From Halorubrum xinjiangense (lineage in GTDB: Archaea; Halobacteriota; Halobacteria; Halobacteriales; Haloferacaceae), in the NCBI RefSeq assembly GCF_900102375.1, contig NZ_FNBO01000008.1, positions 1 through 64,000 on the forward strand: a DNA stretch of 64,000 nucleotides. Direction: 5' to 3'. Positions within the stretch are counted from its first letter, which is position 1. Every line of letters begins with the position of its first letter. Shown here in pieces: positions 24,661-33,824 of this stretch. Both the position numbers and the translations under genes were made by a program. The notes under the pieces were generated by a model. It was not told where the DNA came from. It saw nothing but the letters and a program-made list of their open reading frames with translations, and did no database searches.

Positions 24661-26004
24661 ATGGGTCTGTTCGACCGCCTCCGCGGCGACGACGACGAAC
24701 GCGTCGTCTTCCTCGGGATCGACGGCGTACCGCTCGACCTCGTCGAGGACCACCCCGACGTCTTCGAGAACCTGACCGCCATCGCCGAGACCGGTTCCGG
24801 CGGGCGGTTAGAGAGCATCGTTCCGCCGGAGTCGAGCGCGTGCTGGCCGAGCCTCACGACCGGCGTGAACCCGGGCGCCACCGGCGTGTACGGCTTCCAG
24901 GACCGCGAGCGCGACTCCTACGAGACGTACGTCCCGCTCGGGCGCCACGTGAAGGCGACCCGGCTGTGGGACCGCGTCACCGACGCCGGCCGCGACGCGA
25001 CCGTCCTCAACGTCCCCGTCACGTTCCCGCCGTCGACGCGGGTCCAGCGGATGGTCTCCGGGTTCCTCTCTCCCGACCTCGAGTCGGCCGCGAGCGACGA
25101 GTCGGTCCGCGAGACGCTCGACGGCTTCGACTACCGCATCGACGTCAACGCCAAGCTCGGCCACGACGACGACAAGACCGAGTTCATCGAGAACGCGCAC
25201 GCGACCCTCGACGCGCGGTACGAGGCGTTCTCCCACTACCTCGACCGGGACGACTGGGACCTCTTTTTCGGCGTCTTCATGAGCACCGACCGGGTGAACC
25301 ACTTCCTGTTCGGCGACTACGCCAACGACGGCGAGTACGCCGAGGAGTTCCTCGAGTTCTACCGCCGGCTCGACGGGTATATCGGGGAGATCCGCGACTC
25401 GCTCGACGATGACACCACCCTGATCGTCGCCTCCGACCACGGGTTCACCGAGCTGAAGTGGGAGGTGAACTGTAACCAGTTCCTCGCCGACGAAGGGTGG
25501 CTCTCGTACGCGGACGACGACCACGACTCGCTCACCGACATCGACGACGAGGCGCGCGCGTACTCGCTTATCCCGGGGCGCTTCTACCTCAACCTCGAGG
25601 GCCGCGAGCCGGAGGGCGTCGTCCCCGAGTCCGAGTACGAGGAGACGCGGGAGGCGCTCATCGAGGACCTCGAATCGCTCACCGGCCCAGACGGCCGGCA
25701 GGTGTGCAAGCGGATCGTGAAAGGCGAGACCGCCTTCGACGGCGACCACGACGACATCGCCCCAGACCTCGTCGTCATCCCCGCCGACGGCTTCGACCTC
25801 AAGTCCGGGTTCTCCGGCAAGGAGGCGGTGTTCACCGAGGGCCCCCGCAACGGGATGCACAAGTTCGAGAACTCCCTTCTGTACGCGACCGACCCCGATC
25901 TCGACCTGACGGACGCGAACCTCTTCGATGTGACGCCGACGGTCCTCGACCTGCTGGACGTCGACGCCGACGCTGCGTTCGACGGCGAGAGCCTCCTGAG
26001 CTGA
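24661..26004 (+). CDS. Alkaline-phosphatase-superfamily phosphodiesterase-like enzyme
   Basis: The 447-residue protein belongs to the type I phosphodiesterase / nucleotide pyrophosphatase group. Asp21 in FLGIDGVP and the nucleophile region CWPSLTTGVNP (61-71) correspond to the first metal and Ser/Thr sites; ASDHGF near residue 260 and the late HKFEN segment supply further ligands. It would hydrolyse or transfer phosphate or sulfate esters; the substrate is unknown. The ATG at 24661 was chosen over an upstream in-frame start at 24634 because it opens the conserved MGLFDRLRG. There is no signal peptide, so it is probably cytoplasmic. Confidence 0.85.
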   Translation: MGLFDRLRGDDDERVVFLGIDGVPLDLVEDHPDVFENLTAIAETGSGGRLESIVPPESSACWPSLTTGVNPGATGVYGFQDRERDSYETYVPLGRHVKATRLWDRVTDAGRDATVLNVPVTFPPSTRVQRMVSGFLSPDLESAASDESVRETLDGFDYRIDVNAKLGHDDDKTEFIENAHATLDARYEAFSHYLDRDDWDLFFGVFMSTDRVNHFLFGDYANDGEYAEEFLEFYRRLDGYIGEIRDSLDDDTTLIVASDHGFTELKWEVNCNQFLADEGWLSYADDDHDSLTDIDDEARAYSLIPGRFYLNLEGREPEGVVPESEYEETREALIEDLESLTGPDGRQVCKRIVKGETAFDGDHDDIAPDLVVIPADGFDLKSGFSGKEAVFTEGPRNGMHKFENSLLYATDPDLDLTDANLFDVTPTVLDLLDVDADAAFDGESLLS

Positions 26005-26082
26005 CGCCGCCGCGGACGTCGGCTCAGCGGCGCGCGCCGACTGCGCCGCTCTGTTTGATCGCCCCCCAGCTCCGGCGAGGCG

Positions 26083-26859
26083 TCACCCCTCGCAGAGCGG
26101 GAGCCTGACGACGAACACCGCGCCCTTCGGCTCGTTGTCTTCGATCCACACGTCGCCGCCGTATATCTCGACGAGCGACCGCACCAGGTAGAGTCCGATC
26201 CCGGCGCCCGGGCTGTCGAGCCCCTTCTCGCCTTTGCCGAACACCTCGTCGCGCTGGTCTTCGGGGATCCCGGGGCCGTTGTCGGCGATCCGCACCTCGG
26301 CGGCGCCCGCGGACTCGTCGGCGGACGCCGTCACCGTCACCTTCGGCGGGGTCTCGTCGTTGTGCTGGACCGCGTTCCGTAGGAGGTTCCGGAACACCGA
26401 GCTCAGCATCTCGTCGCCGACGACCGACGCCTCGGGGAACGATCCCTCCACCGTGAAGACGGCCTCCGAGTACGCCGACCGGACCTCCTCGACCTGCTGT
26501 GAGAGGACCCGGCCGAGGGAGACGCTGTTCGGATCGGCGTCCTCCCGGAGCATCACCTCCGCGAGGTCGCGGACCGTCGTGGTGAGCGAGACGGCGCTCT
26601 GGGTGTTCCGCTTGATCACCTCGAGGTACTCCGCGCCCTCCTCGTCGACGTGGTCGTCGAGCAGCTCGGCGTACGCGCCCACCAGCTGGAGGTCGTTGCG
26701 GATGTCGTGGCGCATCACCTGGTTCAGCAGTTGGAGGTCGTCGCGCTGGCGCTTGAGACGCCCCTCCGGGTCCGGTTCGTCGCCCGCTTCGAAAGGCACG
26801 CCGTCGTCCGGATCGGCGTCCCCCTCGTCGACCCGCTCGGCGTCCGCGTGGTCGCTCAT
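26083..26859 (-). CDS. Sensor histidine kinase without a sensor domain
   Basis: This 258-residue kinase begins with about 40 acidic residues, then a dimerisation region with the phosphoacceptor His51 in QVMRHDIRNDLQLV. The ATPase domain shows the N box LLRNAVQHN, the G1 box DNGPGIPEDQ and the G2 segment PGAGIGLYLVRSL. No PAS, GAF or membrane segment is present, so its signal must come from a partner protein. No response regulator gene is adjacent. Confidence 0.93.
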   Translation of the reverse strand: MSDHADAERVDEGDADPDDGVPFEAGDEPDPEGRLKRQRDDLQLLNQVMRHDIRNDLQLVGAYAELLDDHVDEEGAEYLEVIKRNTQSAVSLTTTVRDLAEVMLREDADPNSVSLGRVLSQQVEEVRSAYSEAVFTVEGSFPEASVVGDEMLSSVFRNLLRNAVQHNDETPPKVTVTASADESAGAAEVRIADNGPGIPEDQRDEVFGKGEKGLDSPGAGIGLYLVRSLVEIYGGDVWIEDNEPKGAVFVVRLPLCEG

Positions 26860-26932
26860 GACGCGATCGTACGTCCGGCGAGAGTTTTTACGTACCGGTT
26901 GCGGGCGGCAAGCCGCTTCGGTCGCTCCGGGA

Positions 26933-28087
26933 TCACATCCCGTCGCCCAGCAGCTCGCGGGCGACGATGTTCTTCTGGATCTCCGTGGTCCCCTCGTAGA
27001 TCTGGGTGATCTTCGCGTCGCGGTAGAGGCGCTCGACGTCGTGGTCGTTCACGAAGCCGGCGCCGCCGTGGACCTGGACCGCCTCGTTGGCGACCTCTAC
27101 TGCGGTCCGCGAGGCGAACTCCTTGGCCATCGACGCGAGCGCGGTCAGGTCGCCGGCCTCGTTGTCGACGGCCCACGCCGAGCGGTAGGTGAGCCAGCGG
27201 GCGGCCTCGGTGTTCGTGTGCATCTCCGCGAGCTTGTGTTTGATCGCCTGGAAGTCGGAGATAGAGCGGCCGAACTGCTCGCGCTCCTCGGCGTACTCCA
27301 GCGCGCGCTCGGCCGCGCCGCGAGCGATGCCGACGCCCTGCGCCGCGACCGCGGTGCGCGTCTCGTCGAAGAACTGCATGAGCTGGAGGAAGCCCATCCC
27401 GCGCTGGCCGATGAGGTTCTCCTCGGGGACTCGCACGTCGTCGAAGCGTAGCTCGGCGGTGTCGCTCGCGCGGATCCCGAGCTTGCCGGTGATCTTGTCG
27501 CGGGTGAGCCCGTCGCGGTCGCCCTCGACGAGGATCTGCGAGTAGCCGGAGTAGCGGTCGTCGATGTCCGGGTCCGTCTCGCAGACGACGACGAAGTAGT
27601 CGGCGACGGTGCCGTTCGTGATCCACATCTTCGAGCCGTTGATCACCCACTCGTCGCCGTCCTTCTCCGCCCGCGTCGCGACCGAGGTCACGTCCGACCC
27701 CGCCTGCGGCTCCGAGATGGCCGAGCCCATCACCGCGTCGCCCGCGGTCACCTCCGGCAGGACGCGCTCTTTCTGTTCTTCCGTGCCGAACTCCATCAGC
27801 GCCTCCGCGCCGAAGCCGGCGCTCGAGATACAGAGCCCGATCCCGGGGTCGGCCGCGAACAGCTCTTCCGTGAGGATCGCGTTCTCCAGCGAGGAGTAGC
27901 CGATCCCGCCGTACTCGACCGGGACGTGCGGCGCTAACAGTCCCATCTCGGCCGCCTTGTTCATCACCTCGTGGGGATACTCCTCCTCGACGTCGTACTC
28001 GGTCGCGACCGGTCGGATCTCCTCGTCGGCGAACTTCCGTACCTCCTCGCGGAGCTGTTTCTGCTCGTCGGTTAGCTGGAACTCCAT
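26933..28087 (-). CDS. Acyl-CoA dehydrogenase
   Basis: A 384-residue FAD enzyme that would introduce a double bond into acyl-CoA thioesters (fatty-acid or branched-chain degradation). It has the family signatures [15 protein letters not shown] in the middle domain, [19 protein letters not shown] in the C-terminal helical domain and the catalytic Glu in IYEGTTEIQ near residue 370. The length is typical. It ends about 75 bp downstream of the histidine kinase start, on the same strand. The chain-length or branched-chain preference cannot be read from the sequence. Confidence 0.95.
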   Translation of the reverse strand: MEFQLTDEQKQLREEVRKFADEEIRPVATEYDVEEEYPHEVMNKAAEMGLLAPHVPVEYGGIGYSSLENAILTEELFAADPGIGLCISSAGFGAEALMEFGTEEQKERVLPEVTAGDAVMGSAISEPQAGSDVTSVATRAEKDGDEWVINGSKMWITNGTVADYFVVVCETDPDIDDRYSGYSQILVEGDRDGLTRDKITGKLGIRASDTAELRFDDVRVPEENLIGQRGMGFLQLMQFFDETRTAVAAQGVGIARGAAERALEYAEEREQFGRSISDFQAIKHKLAEMHTNTEAARWLTYRSAWAVDNEAGDLTALASMAKEFASRTAVEVANEAVQVHGGAGFVNDHDVERLYRDAKITQIYEGTTEIQKNIVARELLGDGM

Positions 28088-28186
28088 GCCCTGACGATCA
28101 TGGTCGAGTGTGATAATCGTTGGCGAACGAAAACAAATTCGAAAGGAGTTGCTCGTTTGCTGTTGGGCTCGGACGGCAACCGAGCG

Positions 28187-29326
28187 TCAGCGCCCGTCGA
28201 CGAACGCCGCGATCCGGTCGGTCGCCGCCTTCAGTTCGCGCATCGAGGTCGCGTACGAGACGCGGAGGTGCCCCTCCCCGCCCTCGCCGAAGACGGACCC
28301 GGGGACGACCGCGACCCCCTCCGCCTCCAGCAGCTCCTCGGCGAACGCCTCGTCGTCGCCGCCGCACTCCGGAAACGCGTAGAACGCGCCGCCCGGCTCG
28401 AACGTGTCGAGGCCCATCTCGTTGAACCGGGAGACGACCAGCCGCCGGCGGCGGTTGTACTCCTCGACCATCTCCGCGACCTCGTCGTCGCAGCGGTCGA
28501 GCGCCTCGATGGCCGCGTACTGCGGCGTCGTCGGCGCCGACAGCATCGTGTACTGGTGGATGCGGTTCATCGCGTCGATGGCCTCCGCGGGGCCCAGCGC
28601 GTAGCCCAGTCGCAGGCCGGTCATCGCGTACGCCTTCGAGAAGCCGTTGACGACGACCGTGCGCTCGCGCATGCCGGGCTGGGTGGCGATCGACGCGTGG
28701 TCGGTCCCGTAGGTGAGCGCGGCGTAGATTTCGTCGGCGACCACCCGGAGATCCTCGTCGCGGCAGAACGCGGCGACCTCGGCCAGCTCCTCGTCCGTCA
28801 TCGTCGCGCCCGTGGGGTTGTTCGGGTAACAGAGGACCAAGAGGTCCGCCTCGGCCGCGCCGGCCGCCTCCAGCGACTCCCGCGTGAGCGCGAAGTCGTC
28901 CGCGGCGCGAGTGGGGACGGTCAGCTGCTCGCCACCAGCGAGTTCGATCCCGGGCCCGTAGGAGATGTACGTCGGCTCGTGGACCGCGACGGTGTCGCCG
29001 GGGTCGACCAAGGCGCGGAACGCGAGGTCGACCGCCTCGCTCGCGCCGGTCGTGACCAAGACCTCCGACTCCGGCTCGTACGACTGGTCGTAGCGCTCGT
29101 GGTGGTCGGCGATCCGCTCGCGGAGCGCGGCCATCCCGCGGTTCGCGGTGTACGAGGTCTTCCCGCGTTCGAGCGAGTCGATCGCGGCGGTGCGGGCGGT
29201 CCACGGCGCCGAGAAGTCGGGCTCGCCGACCCCCAGCGAGATGACGTCGTCGCGCGCCTCCGCCAGCTCGAAGAACTTCCGGATCCCTGACTCCGGGAGG
29301 GTGCGCGCCCGGTCCGAGAGTCTCAT
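28187..29326 (-). CDS. Class I/II aminotransferase (PLP-dependent)
   Basis: The 379-residue enzyme has CYPNNPTGATM, DEIYAALTYG and the PLP-binding Lys in VVNGFSKAYAMTGLRLGY, the standard fold-type-I aminotransferase set. It is close to the aspartate/aromatic aminotransferase branch; the amino-acid substrate is not certain. It overlaps by four bases (29323-29326) with the Lrp-family gene upstream, so the two form an operon and the regulator probably senses a substrate or product of this enzyme. Confidence 0.93.
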   Translation of the reverse strand: MRLSDRARTLPESGIRKFFELAEARDDVISLGVGEPDFSAPWTARTAAIDSLERGKTSYTANRGMAALRERIADHHERYDQSYEPESEVLVTTGASEAVDLAFRALVDPGDTVAVHEPTYISYGPGIELAGGEQLTVPTRAADDFALTRESLEAAGAAEADLLVLCYPNNPTGATMTDEELAEVAAFCRDEDLRVVADEIYAALTYGTDHASIATQPGMRERTVVVNGFSKAYAMTGLRLGYALGPAEAIDAMNRIHQYTMLSAPTTPQYAAIEALDRCDDEVAEMVEEYNRRRRLVVSRFNEMGLDTFEPGGAFYAFPECGGDDEAFAEELLEAEGVAVVPGSVFGEGGEGHLRVSYATSMRELKAATDRIAAFVDGR

Positions 29327-29811
29327 GGCGACACGGAGAGACGGTCGTCGTCGTCGCCGTCCTCGAACCGGATCCCGCCGTCCTTGTACGTCTCCATGAT
29401 GTAGTGGGTCACCGTCTGGGTGACCTCCGGCATCGGCGCCACCTGCTCGGAGATGAACTCGGAGACGTCTTGCATGTTCTCGCCGAGCACCTCGACGGCG
29501 AAGTCGTAGTCGCCCGAGACGAGGTGGAGGGCGTCGACCGCGGGGAACTTCGCGATCCGGTCCGCGACCTGCTCGTACCCCGTCTCGCGGTCGAGTTCGA
29601 CGTTGATCTCGACGACCGCGCGGATCTTCCCCTCGTCGACGCGGTCCCAGTCGACGACGGCCTGGTAGCCGTGAACCACGCTTTTCGCCTCCAGCGCGTC
29701 GATCGCGTCCGCTACCGCGTCCGCGTCGAGGCCCGTCTGGGCCGCGATGTCGTCGATGTCCTCGCGGGCGTTCCGCGCCAACACGTCGAGTACCTCGCGC
29801 TCGGCGTCCAT
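29323..29811 (-). CDS. Lrp/AsnC-family transcriptional regulator
   Basis: This 162-residue regulator has an N-terminal helix-turn-helix (about 4-50, EREVLDVLARNAREDIDDIAAQTGLD) and a C-terminal RAM-type ligand domain (about 65-140, with HLVSGDYDFAVEVLGENMQDVSEF). It is the first gene of an operon with the aminotransferase. A TATA-like box (GGTTTATGAG on the plus strand, about 29834-29843) lies 23-32 bp upstream of its ATG. Confidence 0.93.
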   Translation of the reverse strand: MDAEREVLDVLARNAREDIDDIAAQTGLDADAVADAIDALEAKSVVHGYQAVVDWDRVDEGKIRAVVEINVELDRETGYEQVADRIAKFPAVDALHLVSGDYDFAVEVLGENMQDVSEFISEQVAPMPEVTQTVTHYIMETYKDGGIRFEDGDDDDRLSVSP

Positions 29812-29950
29812 ACCCTTAGATTACGCGGGGACGGTTTATGAGTAGCGACGGGCGCAACACGGGCGAACCGCGCGTCGCGCTCGCCACGGCCGCGACGCGT
29901 CCCCTTCCGCCATCCCCACGGCTTTCACCGTGGCGCGAGATCGCTCGGCC

Positions 29951-30811
29951 ATGGCTTCGAACACCAGCGGGAGCGAGACGTTCGACATCGGCGGCGAGTT
30001 CACGGTCAACCGCCTCGGCTTCGGCGCGATGCGGATCACGGGCGAGGACATCATCGGCCGCCCCGACGACGAAGGAGAGGCGAAGGAGGTCCTCCAACGA
30101 GCCGTGGACCTCGGCGTCGACTTCGTCGACACGGCCGACTCCTACGGACCGGGCGTCTCGGAGCGACTCATCGGCGAGGCGCTCGGCGACCCCGACGATG
30201 TCGTCGTCGCCTCGAAGGCCGGCCTGCTCCGCAACCGCGAGGGCGACTGGCTCCCCCACGGCGACCCCGACTTCCTGAAGAATCAGGTGCTGTGTAGCCT
30301 CGACCGACTCGGGACCGACACGATCGACCTCTACCAGTACCACCGCCCGGACCCCGACACCGACTTCGAGGAGTCGATCCACGCGTTCGCAGAGATGAAA
30401 GACACCGGGCAGGTCACGCACGTCGGCCTCTCGAACGTCACCGTCGAACAGCTGGAGACCGCCACCGACATCGTCGATATCGCTACTGTCCAGAACCGGT
30501 ACAACGTCGGTCACCGCGACGACGAGGACGTGTTGGCCGCCTGCGAGGAGAAGGGCGTGGGCTTCATCCCGTGGGGACCGATGTACGTGGTCGACGACGA
30601 GGAATCCGCGGACGCGCTCGACGAGGTCGCCGAGCGTCGGGACGCGACGCCTCGGCAGGTCGCGCTCGCGTGGCTGCTCGACCACTCCGACGTGACGCTC
30701 CCGATTCCGGGCACGTCGAGCGTCGACCACCTCGAGTCCAACCTCGCGGCGGCGGACCTGACGCTCACCGACGAGGACCGCGCCGCGCTGAACGGCGTCG
30801 ACCCGCAGTAG
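29951..30811 (+). CDS. Aldo/keto reductase
   Basis: A 286-residue NADP-dependent oxidoreductase of the AKR superfamily. The catalytic tetrad is visible: Asp and Tyr in FVDTADSYGPG, Lys in VVASKAGL and His in LYQYHRPDPD. The cofactor-binding end has IPGTSSVDHLESNLAA. The physiological substrate is unknown. The start at 29951 (MASNTSGSE) was preferred to one seven codons upstream. It stands alone, divergent from the Lrp gene. Confidence 0.93.
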   Translation: MASNTSGSETFDIGGEFTVNRLGFGAMRITGEDIIGRPDDEGEAKEVLQRAVDLGVDFVDTADSYGPGVSERLIGEALGDPDDVVVASKAGLLRNREGDWLPHGDPDFLKNQVLCSLDRLGTDTIDLYQYHRPDPDTDFEESIHAFAEMKDTGQVTHVGLSNVTVEQLETATDIVDIATVQNRYNVGHRDDEDVLAACEEKGVGFIPWGPMYVVDDEESADALDEVAERRDATPRQVALAWLLDHSDVTLPIPGTSSVDHLESNLAAADLTLTDEDRAALNGVDPQ

Positions 30812-30837
30812 ACCGGCCGGTTCCTCCTGTTGAGCGA

Positions 30838-31653
30838 TTACTCGATCGTCTCAACGTCGGCCATCTGCGCGACCTTCAGCGCGGTCGCGACGTTGAACGC
30901 GAGCCCCAGCGGCGCAGCGACGACCGCCGCGAGCAGTGCGCCGGGCGGCCCGGCGCGCGTCAGGAGGCTCAACGGGACGGAACAAACCGCCGTGACGACC
31001 GCGACGAAGAGGAAGAACCCGAGCGGCTGGTGGCGGGCGGTGAGTTCGCGCGCCCGGCGGGCCGCGGACTCAATCCCGCGGTCCTCGAGCGTGAGGACAT
31101 ACACCGTCGGGAAGTAGAGGTACGCCACGATCAGCGCCGCGAGAATGGCGGCCACGAACAGCGGCGGAACGACGAGCAGCGGGAAGAAGGCGGCCGCCAG
31201 CGCGACGAGGACGACGGCTTCGAGAAGGATCATCCGGACGCCGAACCGCCGGACGCCCGCGGCGAAGTCGAACCGCCCGGTCGTGATCCCCTCGGCGATG
31301 GCGCCGAAGTAGCCCGCGCTCAGCGCGCCCGAGACGACGACGTAGGCGCCGAGCAGCGGGACGAACAGCACGACCGACTCCACGGTGCCGAACGGGACGG
31401 CGACCGAGAGGCCGCCGCCGGTCGGCGCCTCCACGAAGCTCCAGAGGTCGTACCGGTAGACGGGGAACGACGCCCGGACCGAGATCCCGTCCGTCCGCGA
31501 CGCCGCCAGCAGGTCGCTCGCGTTTAAAATCGTCGTGACGAGCGGCACGAGCGCGAGCGGGAGCAGTCGCGGGAGGTGTGAGAACGTCCGTTCGACGATC
31601 GGTTCCGGCGCGGACGACGGTTCGTCCGACGGACCGTTGGAGGGCCGGGCCAT
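30838..31653 (-). CDS. Haloarchaeal multi-spanning membrane protein
   Basis: The 271-residue protein has a Pro/Ser-rich soluble N-terminus (1-25) and about six hydrophobic stretches, including 88-110, 140-165, 168-190 and 210-260. It resembles the haloarchaeal membrane proteins that carry glycerophosphoryl-type domains only in overall shape, so no function is given. Genes on either side are unrelated. Confidence 0.75.
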   Translation of the reverse strand: MARPSNGPSDEPSSAPEPIVERTFSHLPRLLPLALVPLVTTILNASDLLAASRTDGISVRASFPVYRYDLWSFVEAPTGGGLSVAVPFGTVESVVLFVPLLGAYVVVSGALSAGYFGAIAEGITTGRFDFAAGVRRFGVRMILLEAVVLVALAAAFFPLLVVPPLFVAAILAALIVAYLYFPTVYVLTLEDRGIESAARRARELTARHQPLGFFLFVAVVTAVCSVPLSLLTRAGPPGALLAAVVAAPLGLAFNVATALKVAQMADVETIE

Positions 31654-31759
31654 GTCGGCGGTTCGCGTTCACCCCTGAAAAGTCTCGGCCGGATGCTAGT
31701 GCCGTTCGCACGCGGTGATCGGTCGCGTGGGGCGGTCGGCTCCGGGCCCGGGAGCGACG

Positions 31760-33118
31760 CTACTCCTCGAACGGGTTCGTCAGCTCGACCGTCTCCTCGC
31801 GGTCGGGCCCGACGCCGACGGCGTAGACGGGCGTGTCGATCTCGGCGGCGAGGAACTCAAGGTAGTCGCGGGCCGCCTCGGGTAAGGCGTCGTAGCCCGC
31901 CTCGGCGACCGCCGAGGAATCGAACTCCTCCCAGGTGTCGAGCGTCTCGTATATCGGCTCGCAGCGCTCCCATCGGTCGGTCGTGGTCGGTACCGTGTCG
32001 AGCGTTTCTCCCTCGAGCTCGTACCCCGTACACACCTTCAGCTCGTCGAGCCCGGCCAGCACGTCGACGTGGTTGACCGCGACGCCCGTGAAGCCGGAGA
32101 CGCGCGCGGCGTGACGGAGCATCGGGAGGTCGAGCCAGCCGATCCGGCGCGGCCGGCCAGTGACCGTCCCGAACTCGCCGCCCTTCTCGCGGATCTCGTC
32201 GGCGAGCGCCTCCTCGTCGGCGTCGCCGTCGAGCTCGGTCGGGAGCGGCCCCTCGCCGACCCGCGAGAGGTACGCCTTCACGATGCCGACGACCTCGCCG
32301 GCGCCGACCTTAGTGACGCCGAGCCCGGAGCCGACGGCCGCGCCGCCGGCAGTCGGGTTCGACGAGGTGACGAACGGGTAGTTCCCGTGGTCGACGTCGA
32401 TGTGGGTGCCCTGCGCGCCCTCGAAGAGGATCTCGTCGCCCGCCGCGTGGCGCCGGTGGAGGTAGTCGGAGCAGTTGACGGTCATCCCCTCGTCGGCGAG
32501 TCGCTCGCCGATCGCGGCGAACTCCTCGTGGAGCGCGTCGACGTCGAACGCCTCGGCGCGCTGCGGCTCGGCGTCGTCGAGGTCGAGCCCGTACACGTCC
32601 TCGACGAGCGCGCGCTTCTGCGGCACGGCGTACTCCAGCTTCTCGCGAAGCGTCTCCGGGTCGAGCAGGTCGGCGATCCGGATCCCGCGGCGGCCGGCCT
32701 TATCCTCATAGGTCGGGCCGATACCGCGGCCGGTAGTGCCGACCTCCTCGCCGGCGTCGTCGTCGGCCTTGACCTCCTCTTCGATCCCGTCGAGCGCGCG
32801 GTGGTACGGCATGATGACGTGCGCCCGGCGAGCGACGCGTACGTCCGGTTCGAGCCCCCGCTCGCGCAGGTCGTCGATCTCGGTGAACAGCGTCTTCGGG
32901 TTGACGACGCAGCCGTTCCCGAGGACGCCGACCGTCCCCCGAACCGCGCCGCTCGGAACCAGTGAGAGCTTGTACTCCGCGCCGCCTTCGACGACGGTGT
33001 GGCCGGCGTTGTCGCCGCCCTGATAACGGACTACGACGTCCGCGTCCCCTCCCCACCGGTCGACGAGCGCGCCCTTGCCCTCGTCGCCGAGTTGGGAGCC
33101 GACGATGGTGAGTGTCAT
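31760..33118 (-). CDS. purA: Adenylosuccinate synthase
   Basis: The 452-residue enzyme joins IMP and aspartate with GTP to make adenylosuccinate in AMP synthesis. It starts MTLTIVGSQLGDEGKGALVD, the P-loop-like GDEGKG signature with catalytic Asp, and shows GAQGTHIDVDHGNYPFVTSSN and TGRPRRIGWLD. The frame is open to 33181, but the ATG at 33118 directly precedes the conserved motif. It is divergent from the winged-helix gene at 33436. Confidence 0.97.
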   Translation of the reverse strand: MTLTIVGSQLGDEGKGALVDRWGGDADVVVRYQGGDNAGHTVVEGGAEYKLSLVPSGAVRGTVGVLGNGCVVNPKTLFTEIDDLRERGLEPDVRVARRAHVIMPYHRALDGIEEEVKADDDAGEEVGTTGRGIGPTYEDKAGRRGIRIADLLDPETLREKLEYAVPQKRALVEDVYGLDLDDAEPQRAEAFDVDALHEEFAAIGERLADEGMTVNCSDYLHRRHAAGDEILFEGAQGTHIDVDHGNYPFVTSSNPTAGGAAVGSGLGVTKVGAGEVVGIVKAYLSRVGEGPLPTELDGDADEEALADEIREKGGEFGTVTGRPRRIGWLDLPMLRHAARVSGFTGVAVNHVDVLAGLDELKVCTGYELEGETLDTVPTTTDRWERCEPIYETLDTWEEFDSSAVAEAGYDALPEAARDYLEFLAAEIDTPVYAVGVGPDREETVELTNPFEE

Positions 33119-33435
33119 ACGACCTGCCGATTCCCGGCGGGGGGTAAAACCGATTACGGTCTGCGACCGCGCGACAGGCACGGACGTGGATCGGAAAATA
33201 TCTTCTTTGCTGAGAATGCGCTCGTTCGTGTATTCTCTCGGCGTCGCGCCGCTTGCCGGTTTCGGCGCGTTCGCCTGTCGGTTCCAGCGCGCTCGCCCGC
33301 CGCGTGTGTGTCTCCCTCCGGCGTGCTGCGATCGAACACGTTAACTACTCCCACGTGAAAGCGAGCGATCGAACCGGGCGTCCCCGGCCGCCGACAGCAA
33401 CTTTTAAACGGGGGCATGACGAGTTAACATGTGCC
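33119..33435. other. Divergent promoter region between purA and the winged-helix gene
   Basis: This 317-bp gap contains no convincing gene; a basic, Cys-rich frame at about 33217-33342 was rejected. A TATA-like CTTTTAAA at 33401-33408 serves the gene at 33436. AT-richer DNA near 33190-33215 may hold the purA promoter. Confidence 0.5.
33401..33408 (+). promoter_or_regulatory. Likely TATA element of the winged-helix gene
   Basis: CTTTTAAA lies 28-35 bp upstream of the ATG at 33436, the typical distance for a haloarchaeal leaderless promoter. Confidence 0.55.
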
Positions 33436-33741
33436 ATGATAGATCGACTAGAGAAGGAGGTAGACATGCTGGAACGCCACCTTCAGGTCCTGCGGATGGT
33501 CATCGAAAACGAGCCGATCGGCATCGTGAAGATGTCGAACGAGACCGGCTACCCGCACCACAAGGTTCGGTACTCGCTGCGGGTCCTCGAAGAGGAGAAC
33601 CTCATCGAGCCGTCCAGTCAGGGCGCGATCACCACGGAGCGAACCCACGAGTTCGTCGACGAGCTCGACGAGAAGCTCGACGAGACCGTCGAGAAGCTGG
33701 GCTCCATGCGGATCGACGACGCCGCAGAGCTCGAGAACTGA
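33436..33741 (+). CDS. Small winged-helix DNA-binding-type protein
   Basis: The 101-residue acidic protein opens with a helix (MIDRLEKEVDMLERHLQVL), then a winged-helix pattern (about 20-65: GIVKMSNETGYPHHKVRYSL, with VLEEENLIEPSSQGAITT as the wing) and a Glu/Asp-rich helical tail. This is the layout of small haloarchaeal regulators that dimerise through flanking helices. Targets are unknown. The longer frame upstream to 33253 is basic and unlikely to be translated; the TATA-like box at 33401-33408 supports the ATG at 33436. Confidence 0.85.
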   Translation: MIDRLEKEVDMLERHLQVLRMVIENEPIGIVKMSNETGYPHHKVRYSLRVLEEENLIEPSSQGAITTERTHEFVDELDEKLDETVEKLGSMRIDDAAELEN

Positions 33742-33824
33742 CCGCGCGACCGATTTCGACCGGCGACGTACCTGCCGCGTTTTCTCTCTCAGCGACGGCG
33801 CGAGTTCGCGACGGTCGGCGACAG

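Noticed and set aside
33217-33342. Short Cys-rich plus-strand frame in the purA spacer
   Set aside because: The product is basic and Pro/Arg-rich, unlike haloarchaeal proteins, and no TATA-like box was placed for it.
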